A stretch of DNA of 48,506 nt. Source: a virus. The stretch is from positions 1-48,506 of the IMG/VR virus record IMGVR_UViG_3300021091_000126, one strand, 5' to 3'. The notes under the pieces are model-generated. The model saw only the letters and a list, made by a program, of their open reading frames with translations, was not told the origin of the DNA and did not search any database. The translations under genes and the position numbers were made by a program. Shown piece after piece: positions 7,287 through 16,715 of the stretch; position 1 is the stretch's first letter; every line of letters starts with the position of its first letter.

Positions 7287-10190
7287 ATGGCAGCAGGAAC
7301 TTACACTCCAACACAAGCAGGAGAAGGACCATCGATGCTTAGCATTGCTAAGTCGATAGGAACTAAGATTCGTGATGCCGCAGAGCAAGCAAAAGAAGAG
7401 AGAGAAAAGGCTGATAAAGAAGGTGTGCAGGTAGAGAAAGGATCTCTATTCAAATCATCTCTAAAAAATCAATTTAACCCAGTCAAATCTAAAAAAGCAA
7501 AAAGTAATTGGTCCAAACAATTCTCGTGGAATCAAAAGAAAACTGATTCTCCAATCGCATCCGCCGCAGCAGCAGAATCTCAAGCAAAATCAACGCCAGA
7601 AAAATTAAAGAATTTTATTGCAGGTGGGTTTTCTGCTATCATGCAAGACACCACTATGATGGTGCAGAAATTATCGTCATTGAATTCTTTAACTAGTGAA
7701 AATGTAGCCTCTGCTTCTAGAGCATCAGATACATTAACAGTAATTAAGGAGACATTATCGACACAGACAGAATTAAAAAGAAAATCTATTGAAGATGCGA
7801 AGTATGCTAGGACTGAAAAAAATATTGATAAGACGCAAGATGTTGCAGATGTAATTAAAAAGAAAAAATCTTCTTCTAGTAAATCAGATTCTTCTGGTGA
7901 TGGTGGAGGTGAAGAAGGTGGCGGTGGAATGTTTGATTGGTTGTGGAAAAGTTTGGAAATTATTGATGTATTAGATGACATTAATGATTTGAGAAAAGGT
8001 AGAAATCCTTTCAGTAGATTTAGGATGCCTGGCACGATGCCTGGCACTGGTCCTAGGGTTACTACGAGTGGTGGAGCTCCTGCTCCAGCAGCAAAGCAAC
8101 CATGGTGGAAAAAGATGTTACCTTTCGCAGATGATGCTGCAAAAGGTGGCACTAAAGCAGGAGCAAAGGGTGCTGGTGGATTACTTGGTAGATTACTTCC
8201 AGGAGCACAAACTGCGTTAGGTATTGGATTAGCAGCAAAATCTTTTAGTGAGGGTGATGCTGTTGGTGGTGCGTTGAATCTTGGTAGTGCATTGCCTGGT
8301 CCATTCGGGTGGGCATTCTTGGCAGCTAGTCTAGGAAGAGATATTTTTGCTCCAGGACTAGGCAACAAAGAATTAGGACAAGCATTCAGTACTCCAGGTT
8401 TAACACCAGAGCAAACATCAGGTATGTCTGGACTTGAGAGGGGGATGCTAGACATTTCTACTCCATCATTCACTGGATTTTCTGAAGGTGGCATAGTCCC
8501 ATCAGCAGTGCCACCATCTCCTGTTTCTTCAATGGCATCAGGTGGTATAGTAGATAATCCCACTAAAACAATTTTAAATCCTGGTGATGCGGTGTTACCT
8601 CTCGATAGTAACCCTGCTAAAAATATTTTTGGTAAACAAAAATCAGCTGATAGTGAAGAAGCCATGGCAATTCCTTTCAAAGGAGCTGCAGCTGCCTTCT
8701 TAGGTATTACTAGCAGAATGCTTGGCAAGACTGATTCTGGAATTGCTGGTCAAATAGTAGCACAGGATATTTCTAGACTTTCTAGACAATTTGGTTTTAC
8801 AAATGTATTGACAAGCACATCATTAGGAAAGGCATCGTATACAAAATCAGATACTGAAAAAGAAAGCAGAAACTTCTTAAAAGATTTATTTTCTGGTCTT
8901 AATTTATTTGGCGAAGACGAAGAAGATAAAGGTAATGGCGGAAGTCCATCTCCAACGGGTGCTACGGTAAGTGGTGGGTCTGCACCAGGGGAAGGACAAT
9001 TCACGATGACTTCTGGGTTTGGTAGTAGACCTTCTCCTGGTGGCGTTGGGTCAACAAATCACCTGGGAATAGATTATAATGCACCACAAGGCACACCAAT
9101 TGCTGTGTTAAAACCAGGCAAAGTTGCTAAAGTAGAACCAGTTATTGATGCTAAAACAATGTCATCCGTTAGAATTATACACGATGATAATACTGAAACT
9201 AGATATGCACACCTCAGTAGAATAGATGTCCAAGAAGGACAACAGGTTGGGGCAAATCAATTGATTGGTCTTTCTGGTGGAGATCCAAATACTCCAGGAG
9301 CAGGCCCTTCGACTGGACCTCATGTGCATTTTGAATATTATGCTGGTCCTAGTGCTGGACCTAGCGATGGATCTGGGGTAGCAAAACAATACTTTACTTT
9401 AGGTGGGACTGTAGTTGGTGCCCCCGCAGCACAACCAATGTCTAATGCTAAGGGAGGTAACGTTGCTGTGCTTTCTCTAGGCACTAATGATTGGGGTGTT
9501 GACTCCAGTATTCCGCAAAGAAACACACAAAGAATTGTTAAGTTTGTAAAAGATAGAGGTTATAATCCAGTTGTTATACCACCATTCAATGAAGGTAAAT
9601 TCAAAAAACCAAGACAGGGGGTTGAGAAGGGAGCGAGATTGGCTGGAGCACCTATTGTAAACATGAGTGGAAAACCAGTAGATCAATATGGACATAATAG
9701 CAAGAAAGATAGACAAAGACTTGGTAGAATGTTTAAAGGAGCATTGCTGATAGGTGATAGCAATGCTCAGGGTATTAAATATTATACTCCCAAAAGTAGA
9801 TTGATTGGTGGAGTTGGTAAAGATACTGATAGTATTTGGGCTGATGTCAGAAATTCTGGATTGAAACCACTTGTTAAACCTTCAAGTCCAGCATCTTCTC
9901 CAGCTGCCTCATCACCTTCTAGTGGCCAATCAACATCTCAAGCACCACAAAGGCCAGCAGCAACATCAAGACCATCATCTTCTACTGCTACTAGAGCAAG
10001 ATCACAGCAACCTCAAACAACAACTGTGGTAAATAGTGGTGCGTCTGGTGGAGGAGCAAATACTTTTGTTGTTTCTGCACCAGAAAGAACACCAAATGCT
10101 ACGGCAGTTACTCCTTTCGGAGCTTCAGTCCCAGCAGGACCAACAACAGCATATACATTTGCTGATTTCTTATACCCAGACTTAGTATAA
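7287..10190 (+). CDS. Tape-measure-like virion protein with M23 peptidase and permuted SGNH-like domain
   Basis: The protein has 967 residues. It begins GTYTPTQAGEGPSMLSIAKS, matching an internal module of the preceding protein, and shares a second motif with it (IDVLDDINDLRKGRN) plus SGGIV-type tape-measure motifs near residues 400-450. Residues about 568-690 are an M23 (LytM-like) zinc endopeptidase with HLGID (H592, D596) and HVHFE (H679, H681). Residues about 722-850 carry SGNH hydrolase blocks in rotated order: LSLGTND (732-735), DQYGH (799-803), then LLIGDSNAQG (S825). A Pro/Ser-rich linker and a Thr/Ala-rich tail follow. It likely rides in the tail and attacks the cell wall during DNA entry; the SGNH-like part could deacetylate or de-esterify wall glycans (inference). 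Confidence 0.8.
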   Translation: MAAGTYTPTQAGEGPSMLSIAKSIGTKIRDAAEQAKEEREKADKEGVQVEKGSLFKSSLKNQFNPVKSKKAKSNWSKQFSWNQKKTDSPIASAAAAESQAKSTPEKLKNFIAGGFSAIMQDTTMMVQKLSSLNSLTSENVASASRASDTLTVIKETLSTQTELKRKSIEDAKYARTEKNIDKTQDVADVIKKKKSSSSKSDSSGDGGGEEGGGGMFDWLWKSLEIIDVLDDINDLRKGRNPFSRFRMPGTMPGTGPRVTTSGGAPAPAAKQPWWKKMLPFADDAAKGGTKAGAKGAGGLLGRLLPGAQTALGIGLAAKSFSEGDAVGGALNLGSALPGPFGWAFLAASLGRDIFAPGLGNKELGQAFSTPGLTPEQTSGMSGLERGMLDISTPSFTGFSEGGIVPSAVPPSPVSSMASGGIVDNPTKTILNPGDAVLPLDSNPAKNIFGKQKSADSEEAMAIPFKGAAAAFLGITSRMLGKTDSGIAGQIVAQDISRLSRQFGFTNVLTSTSLGKASYTKSDTEKESRNFLKDLFSGLNLFGEDEEDKGNGGSPSPTGATVSGGSAPGEGQFTMTSGFGSRPSPGGVGSTNHLGIDYNAPQGTPIAVLKPGKVAKVEPVIDAKTMSSVRIIHDDNTETRYAHLSRIDVQEGQQVGANQLIGLSGGDPNTPGAGPSTGPHVHFEYYAGPSAGPSDGSGVAKQYFTLGGTVVGAPAAQPMSNAKGGNVAVLSLGTNDWGVDSSIPQRNTQRIVKFVKDRGYNPVVIPPFNEGKFKKPRQGVEKGARLAGAPIVNMSGKPVDQYGHNSKKDRQRLGRMFKGALLIGDSNAQGIKYYTPKSRLIGGVGKDTDSIWADVRNSGLKPLVKPSSPASSPAASSPSSGQSTSQAPQRPAATSRPSSSTATRARSQQPQTTTVVNSGASGGGANTFVVSAPERTPNATAVTPFGASVPAGPTTAYTFADFLYPDLV

Positions 10191-10192
10191 CC

Positions 10193-11605
10193 ATGGCAGA
10201 CACAGCAAGACAGTATACTTTAGAAGGAGTCAGTATTACTAGTGTCTCCAATAAGTCTTACAACATCACTGATTTGGTGATGGAATTTTCTATATTTGAA
10301 AGCATTAACAATCCTTATATACTAGGGTCTATCATCTTAAATGATAGTGGACAAAATATTTTGGCTAGTATGCCAATTCAAGGAAGAGAAAGAGTATCAA
10401 TCAGAGTGAAGACAGAAACATTTTCTGACAAAACATATAACTATGATTTAGTAGTGTCTGGCATTGACACACGTACAGTATCAAATAGAAATCAAATTTA
10501 TAAATTAAATCTCATCAGTTATACTGGTATGCAAAATGAAGGCATACGAATTGGAAAGGTTTTGGAAGGAACTAATGACAAAATTGTTGAAAAAATTCTC
10601 AAAGAGTTTTTGAAAGTGGATAAGAAAATTGATACTGAATCTGCTAAATTTCCACAAAAATATTTGCCTAGTTTGAAGAGACCTTTTGATTTTATATATC
10701 AGTTAGCACCAGTAACAGTTTCTGCATCCACGCCAACTGGTGCTAGTGGTGGTGCCAGTGGTAAAGGAAGCGGTGCTAGTGGAGTCACTCAATCTGATAT
10801 TAAATCAGACAATAAATCTAAACTAAGTGGCAGTGCTGGGTATTTATTTTATGAAACTTATGATGCTTTCGTATTTAAATCATTAGATAAGATTGCTTCA
10901 ACTGGTGAAGGAGATAATTATGGGGGAGAGAAACCAAAGTATACTTATACCTATGCTTATGCTAACGATGGAAAAACTGATAGTCAAAACCATTTAAAAA
11001 TTATTGATTATACTTTTGTGAATGAAATTGATGTGCTGAAGCAATTAAGAGAAGGAATTTATTCTACTATGTGTATTTTCTTTGACGTGAATACTGCTTC
11101 ATATGAGGAAACAATTTTTAAAGTAGAAGATACTTATAAGCAAATGTCTCACCTGGGATCAGCTGAGAAAATACCACAAGGACAGAAAGAATTATCTGAG
11201 TATCCGACACGTATCATGACACAGATGATTAACAATGAGTTATTTCATAAGGATAAAAACACACCAGGAAAAGATAATTCTGCTTTTAAAGATACCTACA
11301 AATATTCTATAGCACAATCAAATGCTAGATATCGATTAGCTTCAAATCAACAGATAAATATTACGATACCTCCAAACATCACAATAAGAGCTGGAGATAA
11401 GTTGGAATTATTATTCCCTAATATGACATCTGAAGAAATAAGAAAGACACAACCATATGATGAAGAACATAGCGGATATTATTTAATTAAAAATATTGGG
11501 TATAACTTTGTGGTAAAAGGAGCGCAATCTTTAACTGGAACTACTAATGTCAGTTTGATTAGAGATTCATTCGGAAGAAAAAACACCGCAAGTAAGGTAA
11601 AGTAA
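10193..11605 (+). CDS. 27: Baseplate hub protein, gp27-like
   Basis: The protein has 470 residues (T4 gp27 is 391). The N-terminus, with NITDLVMEFSIFESINNPY and ILNDSGQNILASMPIQG then RERVSIRVKTE, is the typical start of hub proteins whose two tube-like domains bridge the six-fold tube and three-fold spike. A Gly/Ser-rich insertion (SGGASGKGSGASG, about 183-197) interrupts the middle. C-terminal ITIPPNITIRAGDKLELLFP and SGYYLIKNI are also typical of hub proteins. It follows the peptidase gene by 2 bp and precedes the gp5-like gene, consistent with a gp27-gp5 complex. Confidence 0.8.
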   Translation: MADTARQYTLEGVSITSVSNKSYNITDLVMEFSIFESINNPYILGSIILNDSGQNILASMPIQGRERVSIRVKTETFSDKTYNYDLVVSGIDTRTVSNRNQIYKLNLISYTGMQNEGIRIGKVLEGTNDKIVEKILKEFLKVDKKIDTESAKFPQKYLPSLKRPFDFIYQLAPVTVSASTPTGASGGASGKGSGASGVTQSDIKSDNKSKLSGSAGYLFYETYDAFVFKSLDKIASTGEGDNYGGEKPKYTYTYAYANDGKTDSQNHLKIIDYTFVNEIDVLKQLREGIYSTMCIFFDVNTASYEETIFKVEDTYKQMSHLGSAEKIPQGQKELSEYPTRIMTQMINNELFHKDKNTPGKDNSAFKDTYKYSIAQSNARYRLASNQQINITIPPNITIRAGDKLELLFPNMTSEEIRKTQPYDEEHSGYYLIKNIGYNFVVKGAQSLTGTTNVSLIRDSFGRKNTASKVK

Positions 11606-11606
11606 T

Positions 11607-11819
11607 ATGGAAAACATTCAAAAACATATTGAGCACGATAGAAAAATTTTAGATGATCCAATGGTATCATCTCAGTCTAGAAGACACGCAGAAGAAGAGT
11701 TAGAATCTTTAGAAAGATATCATCAGTCACATCCAAATGATGACCGCGATCCATCACCACTAGAGTTATACTGTAATGATAATCCAGATGCTAGTGAGTG
11801 CAGAATTTATGAAGTTTAA
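11607..11819 (+). CDS. Small conserved hub-cluster protein, unknown
   Basis: The protein has 70 residues, acidic and His-rich, with a helical N-terminal half (HIEHDRKILDD, RRHAEEELESLERYHQ) and a DNPDASECRIYEV end. It is packed between the gp27-like stop (1 bp before) and the gp5-like start (2 bp after), so it is part of the hub operon. I do not recognise a family; a small chaperone or hub accessory protein is a guess from position. Confidence 0.65.
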   Translation: MENIQKHIEHDRKILDDPMVSSQSRRHAEEELESLERYHQSHPNDDRDPSPLELYCNDNPDASECRIYEV

Positions 11820-11821
11820 TC

Positions 11822-14788
11822 ATGGCATTTGATAGTTACTCTACTTCCACTAATTTCGTCGGTAAAGATGGATTTCACTGGTGGGTAGGACAAGTAGAGA
11901 AGGGAGACAATAATGATAAACTTTCTAACCGTTATAAGGTTAGAATTGTTGGACACCATTTACAGTCTTGTGAAGCACAGAAGACTGATGATTTGCCATG
12001 GGCAAATACAGTTGCTCCCACAACAGATCCTTTTAGTAATGCTGCTAGCACCACCACCAAATTATATCCAGGTGACTGGGTAATTGGATTTTATATGGAT
12101 GCTGCTATGGCACAGCAACCATATATTTTAGGATCTATTGGCACCATCGCTAATGCTGAGTCGCCAAGCAAACTACCATATAAAACATTCACTTCACCTA
12201 ATCCAGAGGGTTGTAGAGCATTCACTAATTTTGCTCCTGACAGAGTAGCGCCTTCCCCTTATATTGGCACATCATACAATAAGAAAGCAGTTGAAAATGT
12301 AAAGAAAGGATACGTCCCTACAGCACAGAAACCTCCAGGTTCGGGTAAGCAAGATGGTGGATTGGGCGACCCAGCTTCTATACAGTATGGTCCTGGTTGT
12401 TTAGGAAGTCCACTAAACCCTGCGGGACAAACATGCACCATCATTTCGCAAGCACAATGTCCTAGTGGAAAGACGGCATCTAAATTAGAAATTATTTTAT
12501 CCGAGTTATTTAAAATAATTTCTCAGTCTGGTGGCGGTGTTGGTAGTATGCTGACCAGTAAAATAACTGGTTACGCATCCGATGCGAAGAGTTTTGTTTT
12601 TGGATACATCAACAAAGCAATCGCTGTTATTATGCAAGGATATGGGTGGTTGAAGGGAGAATTATATAACCTATTGAAGCAGGGAGTGCAGTTTTTAATT
12701 CAATCTTTGCTTAGTCTCATATCAGATAAAGCAAAGCCAAAGGATTCTAAACCACCATATGACCCAAAGAAACCAAGAAAACTCTTAGATAAAATACAGA
12801 AGTTTCTTACAGATCAACTAGCAAAGATTGGTTGCAGTATCGAAGATTTGTATGACCGTATTCTTAACTTCTTAACAAATTTAATCTTTGGATATGTAGA
12901 TAAAATTTGGTCTGATGCTTTCTGTGCTATTGATGCACTAGTATCAAACATCATGAATCAACTGCAGAAGTTTTTGAGTGATGCAGTCAGTGCTATCATG
13001 GGACCATTGCAAAGTATATTAGGTGCCATTGCCGCACCATTAGATGCTATTGGAAAATCTATCGGTGCGGTGATGGAATTTCTTGGCATCTCCTGTAGTG
13101 GTTTACCGAAAGAGTGTAAGAAAATCATCAAGGATTGTGGTGAAGGTCCAAAGCCATCTAAAGGAAGAAAAGATGATGCTCTCGATAGACTTCTAGCAGA
13201 CATTGCGAGGACTACTAAACCTTCACCCAACGTTGGAGTTTGTAAAGAAGCAACAGAAATTGCTACACCTCCATTAGATGTTGTTATAACTGGTGGCATA
13301 CCAAAACCAACTACACCTTCAGGAGGCACAACTCCAACGGGAGGGACAGATGGACCGATTGATGGTATCACAACCACTGCTACTTTAAGTATATTGTTGG
13401 ACCCAGAAACTGTCACAAAAAATATTGGCGAAAGTCATACCTTCACTGTAATTGCTTCTACTTCTAATGGAAGTCCAATCAGTTATCAGTGGCAAAAGTA
13501 TGATGCTAATGTGCCATCAGGAAACTCTACTCTATGGGAAAACATACCTGCTGCAACTAGTAGTAGTTATACTGTTTCTTCCATAACCTTAGAAGATGAT
13601 ACTGATTCATATCGTTGTATAGTAAGATCTACCGATACAATTCCTCTATCAGTAGAGTCAGATTCTGCTGACATTTTAGTTAATCCAGATTCAGTCACAC
13701 CAACATCACCTCCCAATAATTATTTCTACGATATTATTATCAATCTAGATTTCAATTCTTCCATTAATAACTCTACATTTGATGCATCAAATGGAAATTC
13801 TAGATTCTTTTATTCTAATACATCACTAACACCAAACACATCATCTTTTAATATAACTGGAACAGCTGAAGCTTCATATGAGTCTTCTTCTAGTGCTATT
13901 GAGCAATTAAATCAAACATATAGACTAGTAGCTAATCCTAATTTAGTTTCTCCTGGTCAAAGCGTTACTTTTATTTTAAATACTACTAACGTTCCTAACG
14001 GCACCAAACTAGAATATTATATTTTTAGTCCAAACTTATTGTTAACAGATATTGTGGGAGAATCTTTGGTTGGTACCTTTACAGTGTCAAACAACAGAGC
14101 AAGGTCTATTGTGAGAATAGCGGATGAAGTCAGTTTCTCCCAAAAAGAATTAGTTTTTGCTGCATTGAGAAATGGATATGCAGCAACTCAATTTGTTATC
14201 GAAGGCACTGAAAAGGAATTATCGCCCCCACTACCACCAGAAGAACCAAGACCACCAATTGCTTGTGATCCTATTGTATCTAATACAGGACAGATAATAG
14301 ATATACCAATTTGCGATAATGGCACTCCATTTTTAGACCCGCCTTCTATTTTTATTCAGTCCGATGGTTTTGGATTTGGAGCTTCTGCTGTTGCGGAGTT
14401 GGATGATGATGGTTTTGTTAGTAGAATTAAGGTGTTGCGTCCAGGTAGAGGATACCCACCAAACCCACCTGAAAATTTAGATTGTATTATTAGTGGATTC
14501 ACTATGATTAAGGGTGGTTTTGGTTATGATACTGAGCCATTAGTTTATATTAATGATGAGTTGGATATCGCTGAAGCAGTTATACGAAATGGTATTGTGG
14601 TAAATATTATCGTGAAGGATAAAACAAAAACATATGAGGATATTCCCAGCGTAAAAATTGTTGCCACAACAACTGGTCTAGGAGCAATTGCAATACCAAA
14701 TATTGCTTGTCTAGATAAGAAAGAAGTCAGAGAAATCGCAGAGGTTGTTGGTCCAACACCTGTTGGTGAGTATATCGATTGTCCGTAG
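11822..14788 (+). CDS. 5: gp5-like central hub protein with OB-fold, helical insert and Ig-like domain
   Basis: The protein has 988 residues. Residues 1-115 form an OB-fold like the N-terminus of T4 gp5 and VgrG-type spikes (FHWWVGQVE, NRYKVRIVGHH, LPWANTVAP, PGDWVIGFYMD, QPYILGSIG). There is no sign of the T4 lysozyme domain. Residues about 216-440 are a long, largely hydrophobic helical region. Residues about 522-625 are an Ig-like domain (YQWQKYD, SYRCIVR). The end has beta repeats of the GFGFGASAVAEL / GFGYDTEPLVYI type. The beta-helix needle is encoded in the next gene, so the gp5 functions look split. RBS and spacing are operon-like (2 bp after the previous stop). Confidence 0.8.
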   Translation: MAFDSYSTSTNFVGKDGFHWWVGQVEKGDNNDKLSNRYKVRIVGHHLQSCEAQKTDDLPWANTVAPTTDPFSNAASTTTKLYPGDWVIGFYMDAAMAQQPYILGSIGTIANAESPSKLPYKTFTSPNPEGCRAFTNFAPDRVAPSPYIGTSYNKKAVENVKKGYVPTAQKPPGSGKQDGGLGDPASIQYGPGCLGSPLNPAGQTCTIISQAQCPSGKTASKLEIILSELFKIISQSGGGVGSMLTSKITGYASDAKSFVFGYINKAIAVIMQGYGWLKGELYNLLKQGVQFLIQSLLSLISDKAKPKDSKPPYDPKKPRKLLDKIQKFLTDQLAKIGCSIEDLYDRILNFLTNLIFGYVDKIWSDAFCAIDALVSNIMNQLQKFLSDAVSAIMGPLQSILGAIAAPLDAIGKSIGAVMEFLGISCSGLPKECKKIIKDCGEGPKPSKGRKDDALDRLLADIARTTKPSPNVGVCKEATEIATPPLDVVITGGIPKPTTPSGGTTPTGGTDGPIDGITTTATLSILLDPETVTKNIGESHTFTVIASTSNGSPISYQWQKYDANVPSGNSTLWENIPAATSSSYTVSSITLEDDTDSYRCIVRSTDTIPLSVESDSADILVNPDSVTPTSPPNNYFYDIIINLDFNSSINNSTFDASNGNSRFFYSNTSLTPNTSSFNITGTAEASYESSSSAIEQLNQTYRLVANPNLVSPGQSVTFILNTTNVPNGTKLEYYIFSPNLLLTDIVGESLVGTFTVSNNRARSIVRIADEVSFSQKELVFAALRNGYAATQFVIEGTEKELSPPLPPEEPRPPIACDPIVSNTGQIIDIPICDNGTPFLDPPSIFIQSDGFGFGASAVAELDDDGFVSRIKVLRPGRGYPPNPPENLDCIISGFTMIKGGFGYDTEPLVYINDELDIAEAVIRNGIVVNIIVKDKTKTYEDIPSVKIVATTTGLGAIAIPNIACLDKKEVREIAEVVGPTPVGEYIDCP

Positions 14789-14799
14789 GAGAAATATAA

Positions 14800-16632
14800 A
14801 TGGCAAACAGTGCATCCGCAGGCAATAGTGCTGCTAGTTACTTATCTCAATCATCTCCCCCAATAGCAGGTGATCCAAATGCTAAACCATTTGACACCAG
14901 CAAGATGGAAAAGAATCTTGGCACAACTTCAGGAGTTGCGTCAGATTCTGGCAATAATCCAGGACAAGTATCGAAACCTGCTACTCCACTTGATGATTGT
15001 AATACTAGTGTAGTGCCGCCATTTGCTGATGTCAAAATTAATAATGATGTCACTGAATGGACAGCAATAAACAACTATGGAGACAGCTCATTTGGAAAAA
15101 TGAGCAGCACTGGAGCAGGAATTCTAGTTGATGAAAAAGGCACAGTAAAGATTAGAGGTGCTGGTCCAGTTGCAGAAGACTTAACCCATGGAAGGGTTGA
15201 GATAACTTCTCAAAGCAACATGAGATTGAATGTTGGCACGTCACTATCGATAGATGTCAATCAATCTGGTAAGCATAATGAAGATGGAGATATGAGTTCT
15301 TCCCAGAGTCAATCTGTAGAGAAGAAAAAGTATCCAGCATTTTCCATTAACGTTAACAACGGTGGACTTGATATTACATGCGAGAGTGGAGACATAGCAT
15401 TCTCTGGCAAAAATATTATACTAAATGCATCAGAAAATATTACATTGAATGGCACCAGAGCTATTTCATTGCTAGCAGGATTTAGCGCAAACACTGCTGC
15501 AATTAAAGCAGCGAATTCTATTGGAAAATTATTTGGTTTTGAATTACCTGTGTCTGGTGGTGGTGAGGTTGTTATTAAGGCAGCTAAGTTTATTAATGAT
15601 ACCACAACTAAGGTAGAAACTGCAAGTAGTACCGAAGCAAAATCGGGTGGCATGAATCTTGCAGAAACTGGTTCTTCTAATGGCATTACATCTTTTCAAA
15701 CTTCTGGTGATTTAGATTTGTCGGCAAGTGGGAATGTGTTGCTTGCTTCTGGTCAAAAAATGAGAATAGAAGCACAAAATTCTCCAGTTAGATTAACAGG
15801 ACTAGGCACACCACCACTTTGGGCTGCTACACAACTAGAAGCATTGGCAATTGCAGTCAATAAAAAGAATGTGCCCACTAAAACTGCCTTTAGAGTAGAA
15901 GTTGATAGTGGAGACTACATAACTAACGTAATGAAGATTGGCAACTATGGCGTCAACACACAAAATGGTTCGATTGGAATTTTATCAGGAAATCCAGCAG
16001 CAACTTTTACTGGAAAACCAAATGATATTATTTTAAAATCTTTCAAAGGTGATTTTATTGGCGAATCCGCTACGGGGTCTGCGGGATTATTTGCTAGGTT
16101 GCAAGCAGGTGTTGGAATCGGTATCCCAGGAAAAGCAACAGATATCGTCGCTGTATACAGTGCTGGTGGAAATGGTGGGGGAAGTCCAGGAGCAATTATG
16201 AGGAGCATTGCTGGTCAATCTGCGATGCTAGGTAAAACTCAGGTTGGTATGGGTATTGGTATGACTCCCCAAGCGTCAACAAACTTCCTATCTTTCAATC
16301 CAGCTGGAGCAATAATGAAAGTAACTGGTCCACTAACAACAAATATAACTGGAGCTGTTACGACCAAAATTACAGGCGCAAATACTACTAGTATCACTGG
16401 AGCAAACACTTTTAATGTAATTGGAGCAAATACGTTTAATGTTACGGGAGCAAACACTGCTAACGTGACTGGCGCAAACATTGCTAACGTGACTGGTTTA
16501 GTAGCAAGTAAATCACAAACTGGAGTCCAAATTGAAAGCCCAGGTGACATTACAATCAAGTCACAGGGTAAGATTGATATGACTGCACCAGGTGACATTA
16601 CCATCAGTGGTGGTACAATCAAACTAAATTAA
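14800..16632 (+). CDS. Baseplate central spike (beta-helix needle) protein
   Basis: The protein has 610 residues. The N-terminal 80 are polar and low-complexity; most of the rest alternates short beta strands (GDIAFSGKNIILNASENITL) as in needle or beta-helix proteins. Residues 508-571 consist of eight consecutive octapeptides of the form V/I-x-G-x5, the signature repeat of the T4 gp5 C-terminal triple-stranded beta-helix. It ends in further strands (SPGDITIKSQGKIDMTAPGD). It follows the gp5-like gene with an AGGAG ribosome site (14787-14791) and closes the hub operon. Likely role: trimeric membrane-piercing needle under the hub. Confidence 0.8.
   Translation: MANSASAGNSAASYLSQSSPPIAGDPNAKPFDTSKMEKNLGTTSGVASDSGNNPGQVSKPATPLDDCNTSVVPPFADVKINNDVTEWTAINNYGDSSFGKMSSTGAGILVDEKGTVKIRGAGPVAEDLTHGRVEITSQSNMRLNVGTSLSIDVNQSGKHNEDGDMSSSQSQSVEKKKYPAFSINVNNGGLDITCESGDIAFSGKNIILNASENITLNGTRAISLLAGFSANTAAIKAANSIGKLFGFELPVSGGGEVVIKAAKFINDTTTKVETASSTEAKSGGMNLAETGSSNGITSFQTSGDLDLSASGNVLLASGQKMRIEAQNSPVRLTGLGTPPLWAATQLEALAIAVNKKNVPTKTAFRVEVDSGDYITNVMKIGNYGVNTQNGSIGILSGNPAATFTGKPNDIILKSFKGDFIGESATGSAGLFARLQAGVGIGIPGKATDIVAVYSAGGNGGGSPGAIMRSIAGQSAMLGKTQVGMGIGMTPQASTNFLSFNPAGAIMKVTGPLTTNITGAVTTKITGANTTSITGANTFNVIGANTFNVTGANTANVTGANIANVTGLVASKSQTGVQIESPGDITIKSQGKIDMTAPGDITISGGTIKLN
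16321..16512 (+). repeat. Eight tandem 24-bp units encoding V/I-x-G octapeptides
   Basis: Eight in-frame 24-bp units encode VTGPLTTN, ITGAVTTK, ITGANTTS, ITGANTFN, VIGANTFN, VTGANTAN, VTGANIAN and VTGLVASK. The DNA units themselves have diverged in third positions, so selection appears to be on the protein period. Confidence 0.85.
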
Positions 16633-16645
16633 AAAATCCAAAATT

Positions 16646-16667
16646 GACCTTTGATTACCAAAAGGTC
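16646..16667 (+). other. Hairpin downstream of the spike gene
   Basis: A 7-bp stem (GACCTTT/AAAGGTC) with an 8-nt loop lies 13 bp after the spike gene stop and is followed by an A-run, not a T-run. It may protect the 3' end of the late mRNA; it is not a standard Rho-independent terminator. Confidence 0.4.
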
Positions 16668-16715
16668 GCAAAAAAAATCTCGGCAAAAAATTGCTAAAAA
16701 AAGTCGAGCCACCCC

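Noticed and set aside
7580-8728. Long open frame (382 codons) on the minus strand
   Set aside because: It is antisense to the Gly/Ala/Ser-rich second tape-measure-like protein; its Pro/Ser/Leu-rich translation and lack of any ribosome site mark it as a shadow frame. The same applies to other antisense frames in 3585-16632.
14795-14802. TATAAATG as a late promoter before the spike gene
   Set aside because: It runs into the ATG itself, leaving no room for a leader, and belongs to the ribosome-binding region.
16646-16678. Hairpin plus A-run as a terminator of the hub operon
   Set aside because: The run after the stem is A, not T, on the transcribed-sense strand; no leftward gene reads through it, so an intrinsic terminator is not supported.
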